Positions 16,173-25,740 of a stretch of DNA of 64,000 nt are shown here, in pieces. The translations under genes and the position numbers were made by a program. Source of the stretch: Pseudomonadales bacterium (lineage in GTDB: Bacteria; Pseudomonadota; Gammaproteobacteria; Pseudomonadales; Pseudohongiellaceae); contig JACKOJ010000003.1 of assembly GCA_024234325.1 (NCBI GenBank), forward strand, positions 186,001-250,000. Reading direction: 5' to 3'. Below the pieces are notes generated by a model. The model ran no database searches. It was not told the DNA's origin and was given only the letters and a program-made list of their open reading frames with translations. Numbering within the stretch: position 1 is the stretch's first letter; every line of letters starts with the position of its first letter.

Positions 16173-17066
16173 ATGCCGACATCTCCCCTGATCTCTTTTG
16201 TTCTGGTGCTCCTGGTCAGCCTGCTGCCTCGCCACAGCCTTGCACAGACCCAGGTCGTTGCCAGTATCAAGCCCTTGCAGATGATTGCCGCAGCGATCAC
16301 CGACGGCGTGTCGGAACCCGGAGTCATCATTCCTCCGAACCAGTCGCCACACAACTTCAATTTGCGGCCGTCCGATGTGGCTCGTCTGGCAGATGCAGAT
16401 TTTGTGCTTTGGGTTGGACCCGGTCTTGAGACCTATCTTGCCGGTGTGCTGCAGCAGCGGGGTCTGGCGGAAAAGGCGCTGGCGGCCGCGTCATTGCCCG
16501 GGATATTCCTGATGGCAATGAACGAGGATGGTCACCTGCACGAAGGGGAGACCTACGACCCCCACCTTTGGTTGAGTACCCGCAATGCGGTGATCGTCGC
16601 CAAGGCGTTGGGCAATCGCCTCACAGAGGCAGACCCGCAGAACGCAGAGCGCTACAAGGCGAACATGGCAGACTTTGAAGCTGCCATGACCGTGCTGGAG
16701 AGCCGTCTGCAGGCCCGGTTCGACGAGCTGCAGGACGTGCCGTTTGCGGTGTACCACAACGGCACGCATTATCTGGAGTCACAGGTGGGCATAGAGCACA
16801 TTTTCGTGCTGGTACCGGACCACGAGATTCAACCCGGTATTCGCCATCTGCTTGGCCTGCGCGAGCAGATCGAATCGCTGCAACCGGTCTGCCTGCTGGA
16901 AGACATCAATGCCAATGCCGCTACGGTGGACACGGTGTTCCGAGACTACCCCGTACGCCGCGTGATTCTGGATACACTTGGGCAGGACGTGACTCTGGGG
17001 CGCAGCGCCTACGAGAACCTGATTGCGGGCATCGCCTCTGCTATTGCGCAGTGTCTGAGCCCCTGA
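16173..17066 (+). CDS. znuA: Zinc ABC transporter substrate-binding protein
   Basis: This 297-residue protein has a signal peptide (about 1-24, ending HSLA) and the cluster A-I metal-binding fold. Putative zinc ligands are the His residues in NQSPHNF, YDPHLWL and NGTHYLE, with a C-terminal Asp/Glu. The His-rich loop common in ZnuA is reduced to a short HLHEGE segment. It captures periplasmic zinc for ZnuBC and is transcribed away from them. Confidence 0.93.
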   Translation: MPTSPLISFVLVLLVSLLPRHSLAQTQVVASIKPLQMIAAAITDGVSEPGVIIPPNQSPHNFNLRPSDVARLADADFVLWVGPGLETYLAGVLQQRGLAEKALAAASLPGIFLMAMNEDGHLHEGETYDPHLWLSTRNAVIVAKALGNRLTEADPQNAERYKANMADFEAAMTVLESRLQARFDELQDVPFAVYHNGTHYLESQVGIEHIFVLVPDHEIQPGIRHLLGLREQIESLQPVCLLEDINANAATVDTVFRDYPVRRVILDTLGQDVTLGRSAYENLIAGIASAIAQCLSP

Positions 17067-17121
17067 CGCGCGGTATACCGGAAGCGGTGTCCCGGAAAGA
17101 ATGCCGACAGGAAGCAAAATC

Positions 17122-19887
17122 ATGACAGACGCGAATCTCCCACAGAGCATCGACCTTATTCTGGTAGACGGCTCCTCCTATCTCTTCCGGGCCTTCCACG
17201 CCTTACCGCCGCTGATTACAAGTCGCCAGCTGCACACCGGCGCCATCAAGGGCGTGATCAACATGATCCGCAGTCTGGTGAAGACCTACCCGGACAGTCG
17301 CATCGCTGTGGTTTTCGACGCCAAGGGCAAGACCTTCCGCAATGACATCTACGATCAGTACAAGGCACACCGCCCGCCGATGCCGGACGAGCTGCGCAGC
17401 CAGATTCAACCCATTCATGACATCATCCGTGCCATGGGCCTGCCTCTGCTGGTCGTGGCAGGAGTCGAGGCGGACGACGTGATCGGGACGCTCGCCACAC
17501 AGGCCCATGAGCGCGGCATTCGCACGCTGATCTCCACCGGCGACAAGGATCTTGCACAACTGGTGACCCCGGACGTCACCCTGCTCAACACCATGACCAA
17601 CGAGTCCCTCGATCCCGACGGCGTGACGCTGAAGTTCGGGCTGCCGCCGGAGCGTATCGTGGAGTATCTGGCCTTGATGGGTGACAAGGCGGACAACATC
17701 CCGGGAGTGCCCGGCGTGGGCCCCAAAACAGCGGTGAAATGGCTGCAGGAATACGGTTCACTGGAAGGCCTGCTGGCCAATGTCGACAAGGTCTCCGGCA
17801 AGATCGGTGAGCGTCTGCGGGAGAACATCGACCAGCTCTGGCTTTCCCACAAGCTCGCGACGATCAAGCGGGATGTGGCGCTCGATGTTGAGATTGACCA
17901 GTTGCGTCATGGCGAAGAAGACAATGAGGCGCTTTATCGCCTGTTCACTACCCTGGAATTCAAGACCTGGATTAAAGAGGTGGAGAGCAAGGGGGTGGTC
18001 GACACCGACGAAATCAAGGCAGAGGTCGCGGCAGAACAGGCGACGGAGCTGCAGGAGCCCGAGGGGCCGGTCTCTGATGAGACACAGACCGAGCCGGTAC
18101 TGACCGATCGGGATCTGGACGCCTGTGTACAGGCTTTGCGCAAGAGCGGGACGTTCGCGCTATCGCTGGAGACCGATGGCGCGCATTACATGGAAGCCAC
18201 CATCATCGGCATTTCCCTCTGTGTCGACGCAGGCGGGGCCTACTATATCCCGGTGGGGCATGATTCCCTCGACTTTCCGGCACAACTCCCCCGGCAGCAG
18301 GTGCTCGATACGCTCAGGCCCGTGCTTGAGGACGCCAGGGTGCACAAGTGTGCCCATGACGCCAAACTGCTGATGCACGTACTGGCCAATGCCGACATTG
18401 CTCTTGGTGGGCTCCGCTTCGACACACTGACAGCTTCCTATGTGCTGAATTCCGTCGCGATTGACCACCAGTTGCACAAGATTGCCGCCCATTACCTGGG
18501 TCTTGAGCTGCCTTCGCCGGACGAGCTTATGGGCAAAGGCAAGGCGAAGTTGAGTTTCAGCCAGTTGGACATCGATACGGCCCGGGCTTATGCCGGGCGC
18601 AAGGCAGACCTGGTGCTGCGGCTCAGTCGGCACCTGGAGCGTGCGCTGAAAGACACGGGCGAGCTGCTGGGTTTGCACAAATATTACGAGTTGGCACTGA
18701 TACCCGTCCTGCAGCGGATGGAGCGCACCGGCATTCTGGTCAACACGGAGCTGCTGGGAAGACAGAGCCAGGAAATTGGCGAGCGTCTGGTGGAGATCGA
18801 ACGCGAGGCCTTCCGCGAAGCCGGAGAGGAATTCAACCTCAGCTCACCCAAACAGTTGCAGCAGATTTTCTACGAGAAATTGAAGCTTCCGGTGCTGAAG
18901 AAGACGCCGACTGGCCAGCCTTCCACGGCAGAGCCGGTGCTGCAGGAGCTGGCGCTGGAGTACGAATTGCCCAAGCTCATCATGGATCACCGGGGCCTGA
19001 GCAAGCTGAAGTCCACCTACACGGAAAAGCTGCCGCAGGACGTCAACCGGCGCACAGGGCGCATCCATTCCAGCTTTCAGCAGGCGGTCGCCGCTACCGG
19101 GCGTCTGTCCTCGACCGATCCGAATCTGCAGAACATCCCCATCCGCACGGCAGAGGGGCGAAAGGTACGCCAGGCGTTCGTGCCCGCACCGGGGTACAAG
19201 CTGCTGGCCGCAGACTATTCACAGGTGGAACTCAGGATCATGGCCCATCTGTCCGGGGATGCGGGCCTGGTGAAGGCCTTCTCGAATGCCCAGGACGTGC
19301 ATCGGGCCACTGCATCGGAGGTGTTCGGCACGGCGCTGGAAGACGTCACCCAGGAGCAGCGGCGCCGGGCCAAGGCCATCAACTTTGGCCTGATCTACGG
19401 TATGTCAGCATTCGGTCTTGCAAGACAACTGGGGATTGACCGTCAGAGCGCGCAGCATTACGTCGATCTGTATTTCCAGAAGTACCCCGGTGTGCTGCGT
19501 TATATGGAGCAGACCCAGGTGTTCGCCGATGAGCACGGCTACGTTGAAACCCTGTTCGGACGTCGCCTCTATCTGCCAGATATTCATGCCGGTAACGGCA
19601 TGCTGCGCAAGGCGGCGCAGCGCACGGCCATCAATGCACCCATGCAGGGCACGGCGGCAGACATCATCAAGCAGGCCATGGTGGATATCGATCACTGGCT
19701 GTCTACTGGCGTGCTGGATGCACGCATGGTGCTGCAGGTGCACGACGAGCTGGTCTTCGAGGTGGCAGAGCGGGACATTCCCCTGCTGATGGACGGCGTC
19801 CGTTTCCGCATGATTTCAGCCGCGGCACTCGACGTGCCGCTGGTCGTGGATGTTGGGGTGGGCGACAACTGGGATGAGGCCCACTGA
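17122..19887 (+). CDS. polA: DNA polymerase I
   Basis: This protein of about 921 residues has three parts: a 5'-3' exonuclease (about 1-290), a 3'-5' exonuclease-like domain (about 335-520) and the family A polymerase (520-921) with motif A DYSQVELR, motif B RRAKAINFGLIYG and motif C QVHDELV. It processes Okazaki fragments and repair gaps. In the proofreading domain the E. coli metal ligands D355 and D501 align with Ser (FALSLETD) and Lys (YAGRKAD), while E357 and D424 remain, so proofreading is probably lost. I chose the ATG at 17122, seven bases after AGGAAG; an in-frame ATG at 17101 is possible. Confidence 0.95.
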   Translation: MTDANLPQSIDLILVDGSSYLFRAFHALPPLITSRQLHTGAIKGVINMIRSLVKTYPDSRIAVVFDAKGKTFRNDIYDQYKAHRPPMPDELRSQIQPIHDIIRAMGLPLLVVAGVEADDVIGTLATQAHERGIRTLISTGDKDLAQLVTPDVTLLNTMTNESLDPDGVTLKFGLPPERIVEYLALMGDKADNIPGVPGVGPKTAVKWLQEYGSLEGLLANVDKVSGKIGERLRENIDQLWLSHKLATIKRDVALDVEIDQLRHGEEDNEALYRLFTTLEFKTWIKEVESKGVVDTDEIKAEVAAEQATELQEPEGPVSDETQTEPVLTDRDLDACVQALRKSGTFALSLETDGAHYMEATIIGISLCVDAGGAYYIPVGHDSLDFPAQLPRQQVLDTLRPVLEDARVHKCAHDAKLLMHVLANADIALGGLRFDTLTASYVLNSVAIDHQLHKIAAHYLGLELPSPDELMGKGKAKLSFSQLDIDTARAYAGRKADLVLRLSRHLERALKDTGELLGLHKYYELALIPVLQRMERTGILVNTELLGRQSQEIGERLVEIEREAFREAGEEFNLSSPKQLQQIFYEKLKLPVLKKTPTGQPSTAEPVLQELALEYELPKLIMDHRGLSKLKSTYTEKLPQDVNRRTGRIHSSFQQAVAATGRLSSTDPNLQNIPIRTAEGRKVRQAFVPAPGYKLLAADYSQVELRIMAHLSGDAGLVKAFSNAQDVHRATASEVFGTALEDVTQEQRRRAKAINFGLIYGMSAFGLARQLGIDRQSAQHYVDLYFQKYPGVLRYMEQTQVFADEHGYVETLFGRRLYLPDIHAGNGMLRKAAQRTAINAPMQGTAADIIKQAMVDIDHWLSTGVLDARMVLQVHDELVFEVAERDIPLLMDGVRFRMISAAALDVPLVVDVGVGDNWDEAH

Positions 19888-19927
19888 GGTTAGGCCCGCT
19901 GAGATCGCGACGGTCAGGGCCGGGGAC

Positions 19928-20527
19928 TCAAGACTCCGGTGTTGGTTCCAGCCACTGATCAAGCACGCCTTCCAGAGTCTCCAGGCCGGAGCGCTGCAAA
20001 GACGAAAAGAGCTGGATGCTGGCACCTGGAAACGCGGCGAGTTCCCTGCGGGCATTCAGCAGCGCGTTTTGGGCGGCACCGCGCTTGAGCTTGTCCGCCT
20101 TGGTCAGCATCACGTGGATAGGCAGGCCGGCCTGCTGTGACCAGCGCACCATCATCAGATCGAAGTCCTTGAAGGCGTGGCGGATGTCGGTCAGCAGCAC
20201 CAGCCCTGCCAGCGACGGGCGCTCGTTCAGATAGCGCTCCAGGTGTTCCTGCCACTGGTCTTTCACGCTCAGGGGAACCTTGGCATAGCCGTAGCCGGGT
20301 AGATCCACCAGATAGCGACCTTCGCCCAGGCCAAAAAAATTGATGAGCTGGGTGCGGCCAGGGGTTTTACTGGTGCGGGCCAGCCTGTTCTGGGCAGTCA
20401 ATACATTGATGGCGCTGGATTTTCCGGCATTGGAGCGGCCGGCAAACGCGACCTCGTGCAGGCTGTCCTGGGGGCAGTCGCTCAGGCCGGCGGCGCTGGT
20501 GACAAAGTGGGCTTTTTTGTAGTTCAT
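19928..20527 (-). CDS. engB: Ribosome biogenesis GTPase EngB/YihA
   Basis: This 199-residue TRAFAC-class GTPase has G1 GRSNAGKSS, G2 region TPGRTQ, G3 DLPGYG and G4 TKAD. The family acts in large-subunit ribosome assembly. It converges with polA with only 40 bp between stops, leaving no room for a Spot 42-type RNA there. The order polA-engB-c4-dsbA matches Pseudomonas. Confidence 0.95.
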   Translation of the reverse strand: MNYKKAHFVTSAAGLSDCPQDSLHEVAFAGRSNAGKSSAINVLTAQNRLARTSKTPGRTQLINFFGLGEGRYLVDLPGYGYAKVPLSVKDQWQEHLERYLNERPSLAGLVLLTDIRHAFKDFDLMMVRWSQQAGLPIHVMLTKADKLKRGAAQNALLNARRELAAFPGASIQLFSSLQRSGLETLEGVLDQWLEPTPES

Positions 20528-20830
20528 GAGGCTTATTTCGAGTCTTCGGGCTGCCCTAGATACAGCAAGTGCCTGCGCAGTGCAAGGTGGCGACAGGAGT
20601 CCAGGTGGGCGCGAGGCTCAAATTCCCTCGTTTTGGCGCAGAAAATCCGCTCGCGAGGCGGCAATAAATAGAGTAATCGGAACTGATGCGGTATAATTCG
20701 CGCCCGTTCGTCTGAATGAAACACGCTGCCAGCCGGGACTTGGCCCCGGGGAAGACGTTGTGCTGTGGGATGGCAACGGCCGCAGGAACGACTTACAAGC
20801 ACTCTGAGAATCATAGGAATTTGGATATTC
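20528..20830. other. Intergenic region between engB and cytochrome c4 gene
   Basis: This region of about 303 bp carries the divergent promoters. TATAAT at 20692-20697 is a perfect -10 for the plus-strand cytochrome gene, about 130 bases ahead of its start; no close -35 match lies 17 bases upstream. The implied leader is long. No gene-like frame was found. Confidence 0.45.
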
Positions 20831-21457
20831 ATGAAAAATCTAGCCACGAAGAATGCACTGACCCTGTTAACAACCCTGCTGATTGCGGCCTTCGCGAGCT
20901 TCAGCCACGCCCAGGGCAATGCCTCAGCCGGTGAAAGCAAAGCCGCCGTGTGCAGCGCGTGCCACGGGACTGCCGGGCAGAGCACGATTGGGGAGAACCC
21001 GAAGCTTGCGGGGCAGAATGCCAAATATCTGATGAAGCAGATGCACGACATCAAGAGCGGTGCCCGCACGGTGCCCCTGATGACGGGCCTGCTGAACAGC
21101 TCCAGCGATCAGGACATTGCTGATATCGCGGCGTATTTTTCTGAGCAGGAAGTGACCCTGGAAGGGGCAAATCCCGATATGATCGAGCTGGGTGAGAGCA
21201 TCTACAAGGCAGGCATCGCCAAACTGAACGTGGCCGCCTGTGCCGCCTGCCACTCTCCGACCGGTCAGGGTAACCCCCAGGCAGGCTTCCCGGCATTGAG
21301 CGGGCAGCACACTCAGTATACGATCAACCAACTGAAGGCATTCCGTTCCGGCGACCGAGCCAATGACGGAAACCCGATGCCCATGCGTATCATTTCCGAG
21401 CGTCTGACAGACAAGGAAATTGAGGCCCTGGCCAGCTATATTTCCGGTCTGAACTAA
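20831..21457 (+). CDS. Dihaem cytochrome c4
   Basis: This 208-residue periplasmic protein has a signal peptide (cleavage after SHA, about residue 26) and two haem domains, CSACH near 41 and CAACH near 137. Each has a distal Met region (LMTGLL, MPMRII). Cytochrome c4 donates electrons to terminal oxidases. I chose the ATG at 20831, which begins the signal peptide; the upstream in-frame extension is not secretion-like. dsbA follows. Confidence 0.93.
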   Translation: MKNLATKNALTLLTTLLIAAFASFSHAQGNASAGESKAAVCSACHGTAGQSTIGENPKLAGQNAKYLMKQMHDIKSGARTVPLMTGLLNSSSDQDIADIAAYFSEQEVTLEGANPDMIELGESIYKAGIAKLNVAACAACHSPTGQGNPQAGFPALSGQHTQYTINQLKAFRSGDRANDGNPMPMRIISERLTDKEIEALASYISGLN

Positions 21458-21553
21458 CGCTTGGTCGTAAATCTGGTAATTTTGAGCGGTCAGCGCGGTC
21501 TTTTTGATCGAGACAACCGTTATTACGAGATGAAATCAGAGGGAGTAAAGAAA

Positions 21554-22195
21554 ATGCACAAACTCATGAAGCAATTCCTGGCAGTTCTGCTGCTGGCCCC
21601 CCTGGCGTTTTCCGCCTTGGCACAACCCGAGCGGTTCACGGCAGGCACGCACTACACCATCCTGCCGCAGCCCGTGAAAACCAACGACCCGACCAAGATC
21701 GAAGTGGTTGAGGTGTTCTGGTACGGTTGTGCCCACTGCTTCCGTTTCGAGCCGCTGGTGGAGAACTGGGAAGCCAAGCTCGCTCCGGATGTTGATTTCG
21801 TCCGCTTCCCTGGCATGTGGAATGACCTGATGAAGGTGCACGCCCAGGCCTTCTTTACGGCCGAAGCGCTGGGCAAGCTCAAGGAGATGCACACCCCCAT
21901 CTTCAATGCGATTAACATCGAGGGCAACCGTCTGCAGAATGAGCAGCAGCTTTCCGCGTTTTTTGCCAAATATGGCGTGAGCCCCGAGGACTTCAGCAAG
22001 ACCTTCAATTCCTTCTCTGTGAAGACCAAGGTCAACCAGGCCCAGGCCAAGATGCGTGACTATCAGGTGCGCAGCACTCCGAACATGGTGGTGAACGGCA
22101 AATACCTGATTTCCACCGGCGACGCGGTGCGCACACAAGAGGAAATGCTGGAAGTTGTTGATTTCCTCGTCAACAAAGAAAGAAGCTCGAGCTAA
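21554..22195 (+). CDS. dsbA: Thiol:disulfide interchange protein DsbA
   Basis: This 213-residue periplasmic oxidase has a signal peptide (about 1-22, ending SALA) and a thioredoxin fold with a helical insert. The active site is CAHC at residues 59-62 (FWYGCAHC), and the cis-proline loop is RSTPNMVV. It introduces disulfides into exported proteins, including secretion substrates. GGGAG at 21541-21545 supports the ATG at 21554. It lies next to cytochrome c4, as in Pseudomonas. Confidence 0.94.
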   Translation: MHKLMKQFLAVLLLAPLAFSALAQPERFTAGTHYTILPQPVKTNDPTKIEVVEVFWYGCAHCFRFEPLVENWEAKLAPDVDFVRFPGMWNDLMKVHAQAFFTAEALGKLKEMHTPIFNAINIEGNRLQNEQQLSAFFAKYGVSPEDFSKTFNSFSVKTKVNQAQAKMRDYQVRSTPNMVVNGKYLISTGDAVRTQEEMLEVVDFLVNKERSSS

Positions 22196-22233
22196 CAGGA
22201 CGTTACGTCACACGCGCCATTGCGTCATGCAAA

Positions 22234-22257
22234 CCCTGGTGCCAGCCGGTACCAGGG
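22234..22257 (+). terminator. Hairpin after dsbA
   Basis: CCCTGGTGCC (22234-22243) pairs with GGTACCAGGG (22248-22257), a 10-bp stem with one G-T pair and a 4-base loop, about 40 bases past the dsbA stop. There is no T-tract, so it may be a pause or Rho-linked site. Confidence 0.4.
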
Positions 22258-22304
22258 AGCACGGTTCCATCGTCTTCATGGACGCCCGATAAAGAGCCGT
22301 AATA

Positions 22305-24335
22305 ATGAGCCAAAGGGACACTGACAACGCAGAGCTTGATCGCTGGAAGAAAAAATTCCTCGATGCGCTCGAAGTCCATGATCGCCGTGAAAAATCCCTC
22401 ATCAATCGTATTAGACTCCTGCGTCGCGGGCTGGTCAGCGTCAGCCTTGCCGGCGACGGCCTGGACACGGGGCTTGATAAAGAGCTGGCGGCCCTGCGGA
22501 CTATGCTGCGGGCCGAAGAATCCGAGTCGGGCATTGATCTCGTCCTTGAGCGGATTGAAAAATCTGTTCTGAGGCTGGATTCGCGCAAAGAGCAAAGCCA
22601 TTACGCGATTCAGAGCGCCCTCACCTCCAGTCTGAAACAACTTCAGGAGCTGGATCTGTCCCGCGAGCTTAAGCGCGGGGTTCGTCAGTTTGCCAAGATT
22701 CTCCCCGCCAGGGTCAAGGATCCACAGAACCACTCCCAGCTTGTCGTGGATTTTCTGGAACTCCTGCGAATGGTGGTGCGGGAGCTCACCTTCCAGATAG
22801 AGCCGGACAGCACCCCCGCTGCCACCGGATTCTGGTCACGCCTGTTTGGCGGCGGTGCCAAAGCGGAGGTTCCCGCAGGCGCAGAGACGGTGGCCTCTAA
22901 CCCGGAACCTGCCCCCGCTCCCTTACAAGCAACTGCGCATCAGCCCTCCAGCTCTCCGGTCGTCGAGAAAGCAGACGGCAAGCGCGATGATGGGGAGCCT
23001 GAGACCTCATCTTCAGAGATGGAAACGCCCAAACCCAAAATCGTCAATGCCTCTGGCGCCGCGCCGACGGTTGTGGTGTCCCGCGCTGCGAGCGAGGATG
23101 AAGGCGATGAGTCGCAGAGCGAAGATGCACCTGAACCTGCGGAATTGGCCGATTTTGAGGCCGATGACGCGAACCGTGAGCCTGCAACAGCAGAGACACA
23201 AAGCGATGATTTGGCCTCTGAACCGGAATCTTCTGAACCGGAACCCGGATTTTCCGTTATCGCCAATCATGCGGAGCCGGTTCTGCTCCGCATACTGGAA
23301 AACATCTACGTACCCGAGCAGTCGGCCCAGTTGGCATCAAAGCTCAGGGCGCGTATCAACAAGGGGCTGAACTGGTACGAGTTCGTTTCCGTGCTGGAAG
23401 ACATCCATGCACTGATCATTGCCGGCATGGAGGAAGAGCGGGCCGAGTTTCAGCGCTTCCTCAATGACCTGAACCAGAGTCTTGGGCAGGTGCAGGAATA
23501 TGTGCAGTTCTCCCGCGAGCAGGAAACGGCATCAAGGGAATCCGAAAAGGCGCTGGATGAGGCCGTGAGGACACAGATCAGCGGCATCGCTGAAACCGTC
23601 AAGGTCGCAGAGGACATCAGCGAGCTGAAAAGCGCTGTCCAGGGCCAACTGAGCACCATCATCTCGTCCATGGATCAGTTCAAGGCGATGAAAACCCAGC
23701 AGCAGGAAAGTGCCCAGGAGCACACCCGCCAGCTTGAAGATCGCCTCAAGGCGATGGAGGCGGAATCACGTGAATTGCGCCTGCACCTCGCGCAACAGGA
23801 ACAGATGGCGTCCAGGGATGCGCTGACCGAACTGCCCAATCGCGCCGCCTACGACAGAAGAATCCAGCAAGAGTGTGAAAAGTGGCGAAGTGCGTTAGCC
23901 GACGGTCGGAATGAGGGCTTGTGTCTCGCCGTCTGCGATGTTGACCACTTTAAGCGAATCAATGACACCTATGGCCATTTGGCTGGCGATAAGGTGTTGA
24001 AAATATTAGCAAAAGAAATTTCCTCCAACTTCCGGCGCAGTGACTTCATCGCACGCTATGGCGGCGAGGAGTTCGTGATTCTCATGCCCTCCATTCAACT
24101 GGAGGAAGCGGAACCTCTGATCAACGCCATTCGCCAGAAGATTGAGCGCTGTCCTTTCCATTTCCGAGAAAAGCAGGTGCAGATCACGATGTCTTTCGGC
24201 CTGACGGCCGTTGCTGGGGGGGATACGCCGGAAAAAGTCTTCGAACGGGCAGACAAAGCCTTGTATCGCGCCAAGGAAGGAGGGCGCAACCAGGTATGCG
24301 TCGCCAGATTCAGCGCCAACGGCAAAAACACCTGA
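22305..24335 (+). CDS. GGDEF-domain diguanylate cyclase
   Basis: This 676-residue protein appears soluble. The N-terminal part (1-165) is helical. A Glu/Pro/Ala-rich low-complexity linker (about 185-330) follows, then a helical region with coiled-coil character (345-505) and a GGDEF domain (about 505-670). The active loop is GGEEF near residue 586, and RRSD five residues before it fits the RxxD inhibitory site, so it should make c-di-GMP with product feedback. No membrane segment or signal peptide was seen. It sits alone between dsbA and the type II secretion operon. Confidence 0.88.
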   Translation: MSQRDTDNAELDRWKKKFLDALEVHDRREKSLINRIRLLRRGLVSVSLAGDGLDTGLDKELAALRTMLRAEESESGIDLVLERIEKSVLRLDSRKEQSHYAIQSALTSSLKQLQELDLSRELKRGVRQFAKILPARVKDPQNHSQLVVDFLELLRMVVRELTFQIEPDSTPAATGFWSRLFGGGAKAEVPAGAETVASNPEPAPAPLQATAHQPSSSPVVEKADGKRDDGEPETSSSEMETPKPKIVNASGAAPTVVVSRAASEDEGDESQSEDAPEPAELADFEADDANREPATAETQSDDLASEPESSEPEPGFSVIANHAEPVLLRILENIYVPEQSAQLASKLRARINKGLNWYEFVSVLEDIHALIIAGMEEERAEFQRFLNDLNQSLGQVQEYVQFSREQETASRESEKALDEAVRTQISGIAETVKVAEDISELKSAVQGQLSTIISSMDQFKAMKTQQQESAQEHTRQLEDRLKAMEAESRELRLHLAQQEQMASRDALTELPNRAAYDRRIQQECEKWRSALADGRNEGLCLAVCDVDHFKRINDTYGHLAGDKVLKILAKEISSNFRRSDFIARYGGEEFVILMPSIQLEEAEPLINAIRQKIERCPFHFREKQVQITMSFGLTAVAGGDTPEKVFERADKALYRAKEGGRNQVCVARFSANGKNT

Positions 24336-24416
24336 TCGTCATGCTCAATGCAAACTTTTTCCCGATAGCGCCCGTCTTACCGACGTTTCGATCCTGAATT
24401 CATACGGATATCGACC

Positions 24417-25736
24417 ATGAGCGCGCGGCCTCCCACAATGCAAACCCTGACAGATGCCCTGTTGTCCCGGCTGTCTCCCCGTGTCGCGGGAATGCTGCAG
24501 GCGAATGCGCGTTCGCGTCTGATGAAAAGGGTTGATACCGTTCTCATGCTGTACCAGGATCGTGTCTACCAACTTGGCAAAGGCAGTTGGCAGAGCATCA
24601 CACGGGACGAAGGCAGTGATGAAGGGGAGCAGATCGCTGTCGCCGCCTCGGCCTTGCTTGACGCCAGGGAGGAGCCCCCGTCTGTGCTCTTGCTCCTTCC
24701 CTCGACCTGGTTCATCGCGACCGAAGTCAGCATGCCGGGAGTAGCGGGAGAGAACTTGCGCGCCGCCTTGCATCTGCAGTCCGCCGTGCTGCTACCCAGC
24801 TATGAGTCTGAACTCGCGTTTGCCGTCAACAGTGCCTCTGCGCAGACCGACAGTCCCAACATCGTCCTCTGGACAGACGCCGGGAAACTGAATGGACTTT
24901 TTACCTCGTTTGAAGAGAAAGGTCTTTTTCTGGCGGGGGTGCTGCCCAGAGCGCTCGCCTGTGCTGACAAGGATCAATCCGGTCTGACGGCGATTCAGGA
25001 CGAAGACGGTGAAACGTTCACAAGCATACTCTGCAATGCAGGCGTCCTGACTCGTTTTCTGCAGGCTCCAACACAGGATATGCAGGACGAAGCATTTTCG
25101 CGACAGTGGCGGGATGAAAGCGCCACCGTACCCAGCGAGGCCACGGTGCAGACATTCTCGGACGCACAGGCCTATATCGATCGCGGCGAGACGATGCAGG
25201 GTGAGAATGCCTACTGCTTTGTTCCCGAGGGTGCATTGCAGTTTGTGCAGCGCGCAGAGAAGGGTCGCAGAACCGCCATGGGGATTGCTGCAGCCGTTGC
25301 TGTGCTGATTGTGGGCAGCCTGCCCTTCCTCTGGCAATCCATTCAGATGATGCGCCTGCAGTCGCAACTCGACACTTTGCAGCAGGCCTCTGTTCAGGCA
25401 AGAGAAGATCAGGCAGCGGTCAGGGCGTTTGAGCAGAACTGGGGCGTGCTGAATGAATACCCAAGTCAGAATCTGCCGGAAACCCTTTTGCAATTGCAAT
25501 CCGTGCTGAGTCCGAGTGTTCTGACGTCCATCGAAGTCGATGAAGGCAGTGTCGAGATCGAAGGAGAGAGTCAGGACCCGCAAAGTCTGCTGCGTCAGCT
25601 TGAAGAGAACAGCCTGTTCACCGGGGCAGACTTTTCCAGAGCGACAAACAATAACCGTTACTACATCGAGTTTCGTCTCAGCACAGTAGACTACGATGCC
25701 TACCGGGAATGGTATTTCCCGGACGCGAGGCGCTGA
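24417..25736 (+). CDS. gspL: Type II secretion protein GspL (PilM/PilN-like)
   Basis: This 439-residue protein has a cytoplasmic actin-like part (1-275), one membrane helix (about 283-303) and a periplasmic ferredoxin-like C-terminus reached through a coiled-coil stretch. In this architecture the cytoplasmic part recruits the GspE ATPase and the periplasmic part contacts GspM. The sequence is diverged; the assignment rests on topology and on being first in the L-M-E-F-D-G-H-I-J-K run. An alternative start is the ATG at 24438. Confidence 0.78.
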   Translation: MSARPPTMQTLTDALLSRLSPRVAGMLQANARSRLMKRVDTVLMLYQDRVYQLGKGSWQSITRDEGSDEGEQIAVAASALLDAREEPPSVLLLLPSTWFIATEVSMPGVAGENLRAALHLQSAVLLPSYESELAFAVNSASAQTDSPNIVLWTDAGKLNGLFTSFEEKGLFLAGVLPRALACADKDQSGLTAIQDEDGETFTSILCNAGVLTRFLQAPTQDMQDEAFSRQWRDESATVPSEATVQTFSDAQAYIDRGETMQGENAYCFVPEGALQFVQRAEKGRRTAMGIAAAVAVLIVGSLPFLWQSIQMMRLQSQLDTLQQASVQAREDQAAVRAFEQNWGVLNEYPSQNLPETLLQLQSVLSPSVLTSIEVDEGSVEIEGESQDPQSLLRQLEENSLFTGADFSRATNNNRYYIEFRLSTVDYDAYREWYFPDARR

Positions 25737-25740
25737 CACA

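Noticed and set aside
19888..19927. Spot 42-type small RNA between polA and engB
   Set aside because: Only 40 bases separate the two convergent stops, too short for that RNA.
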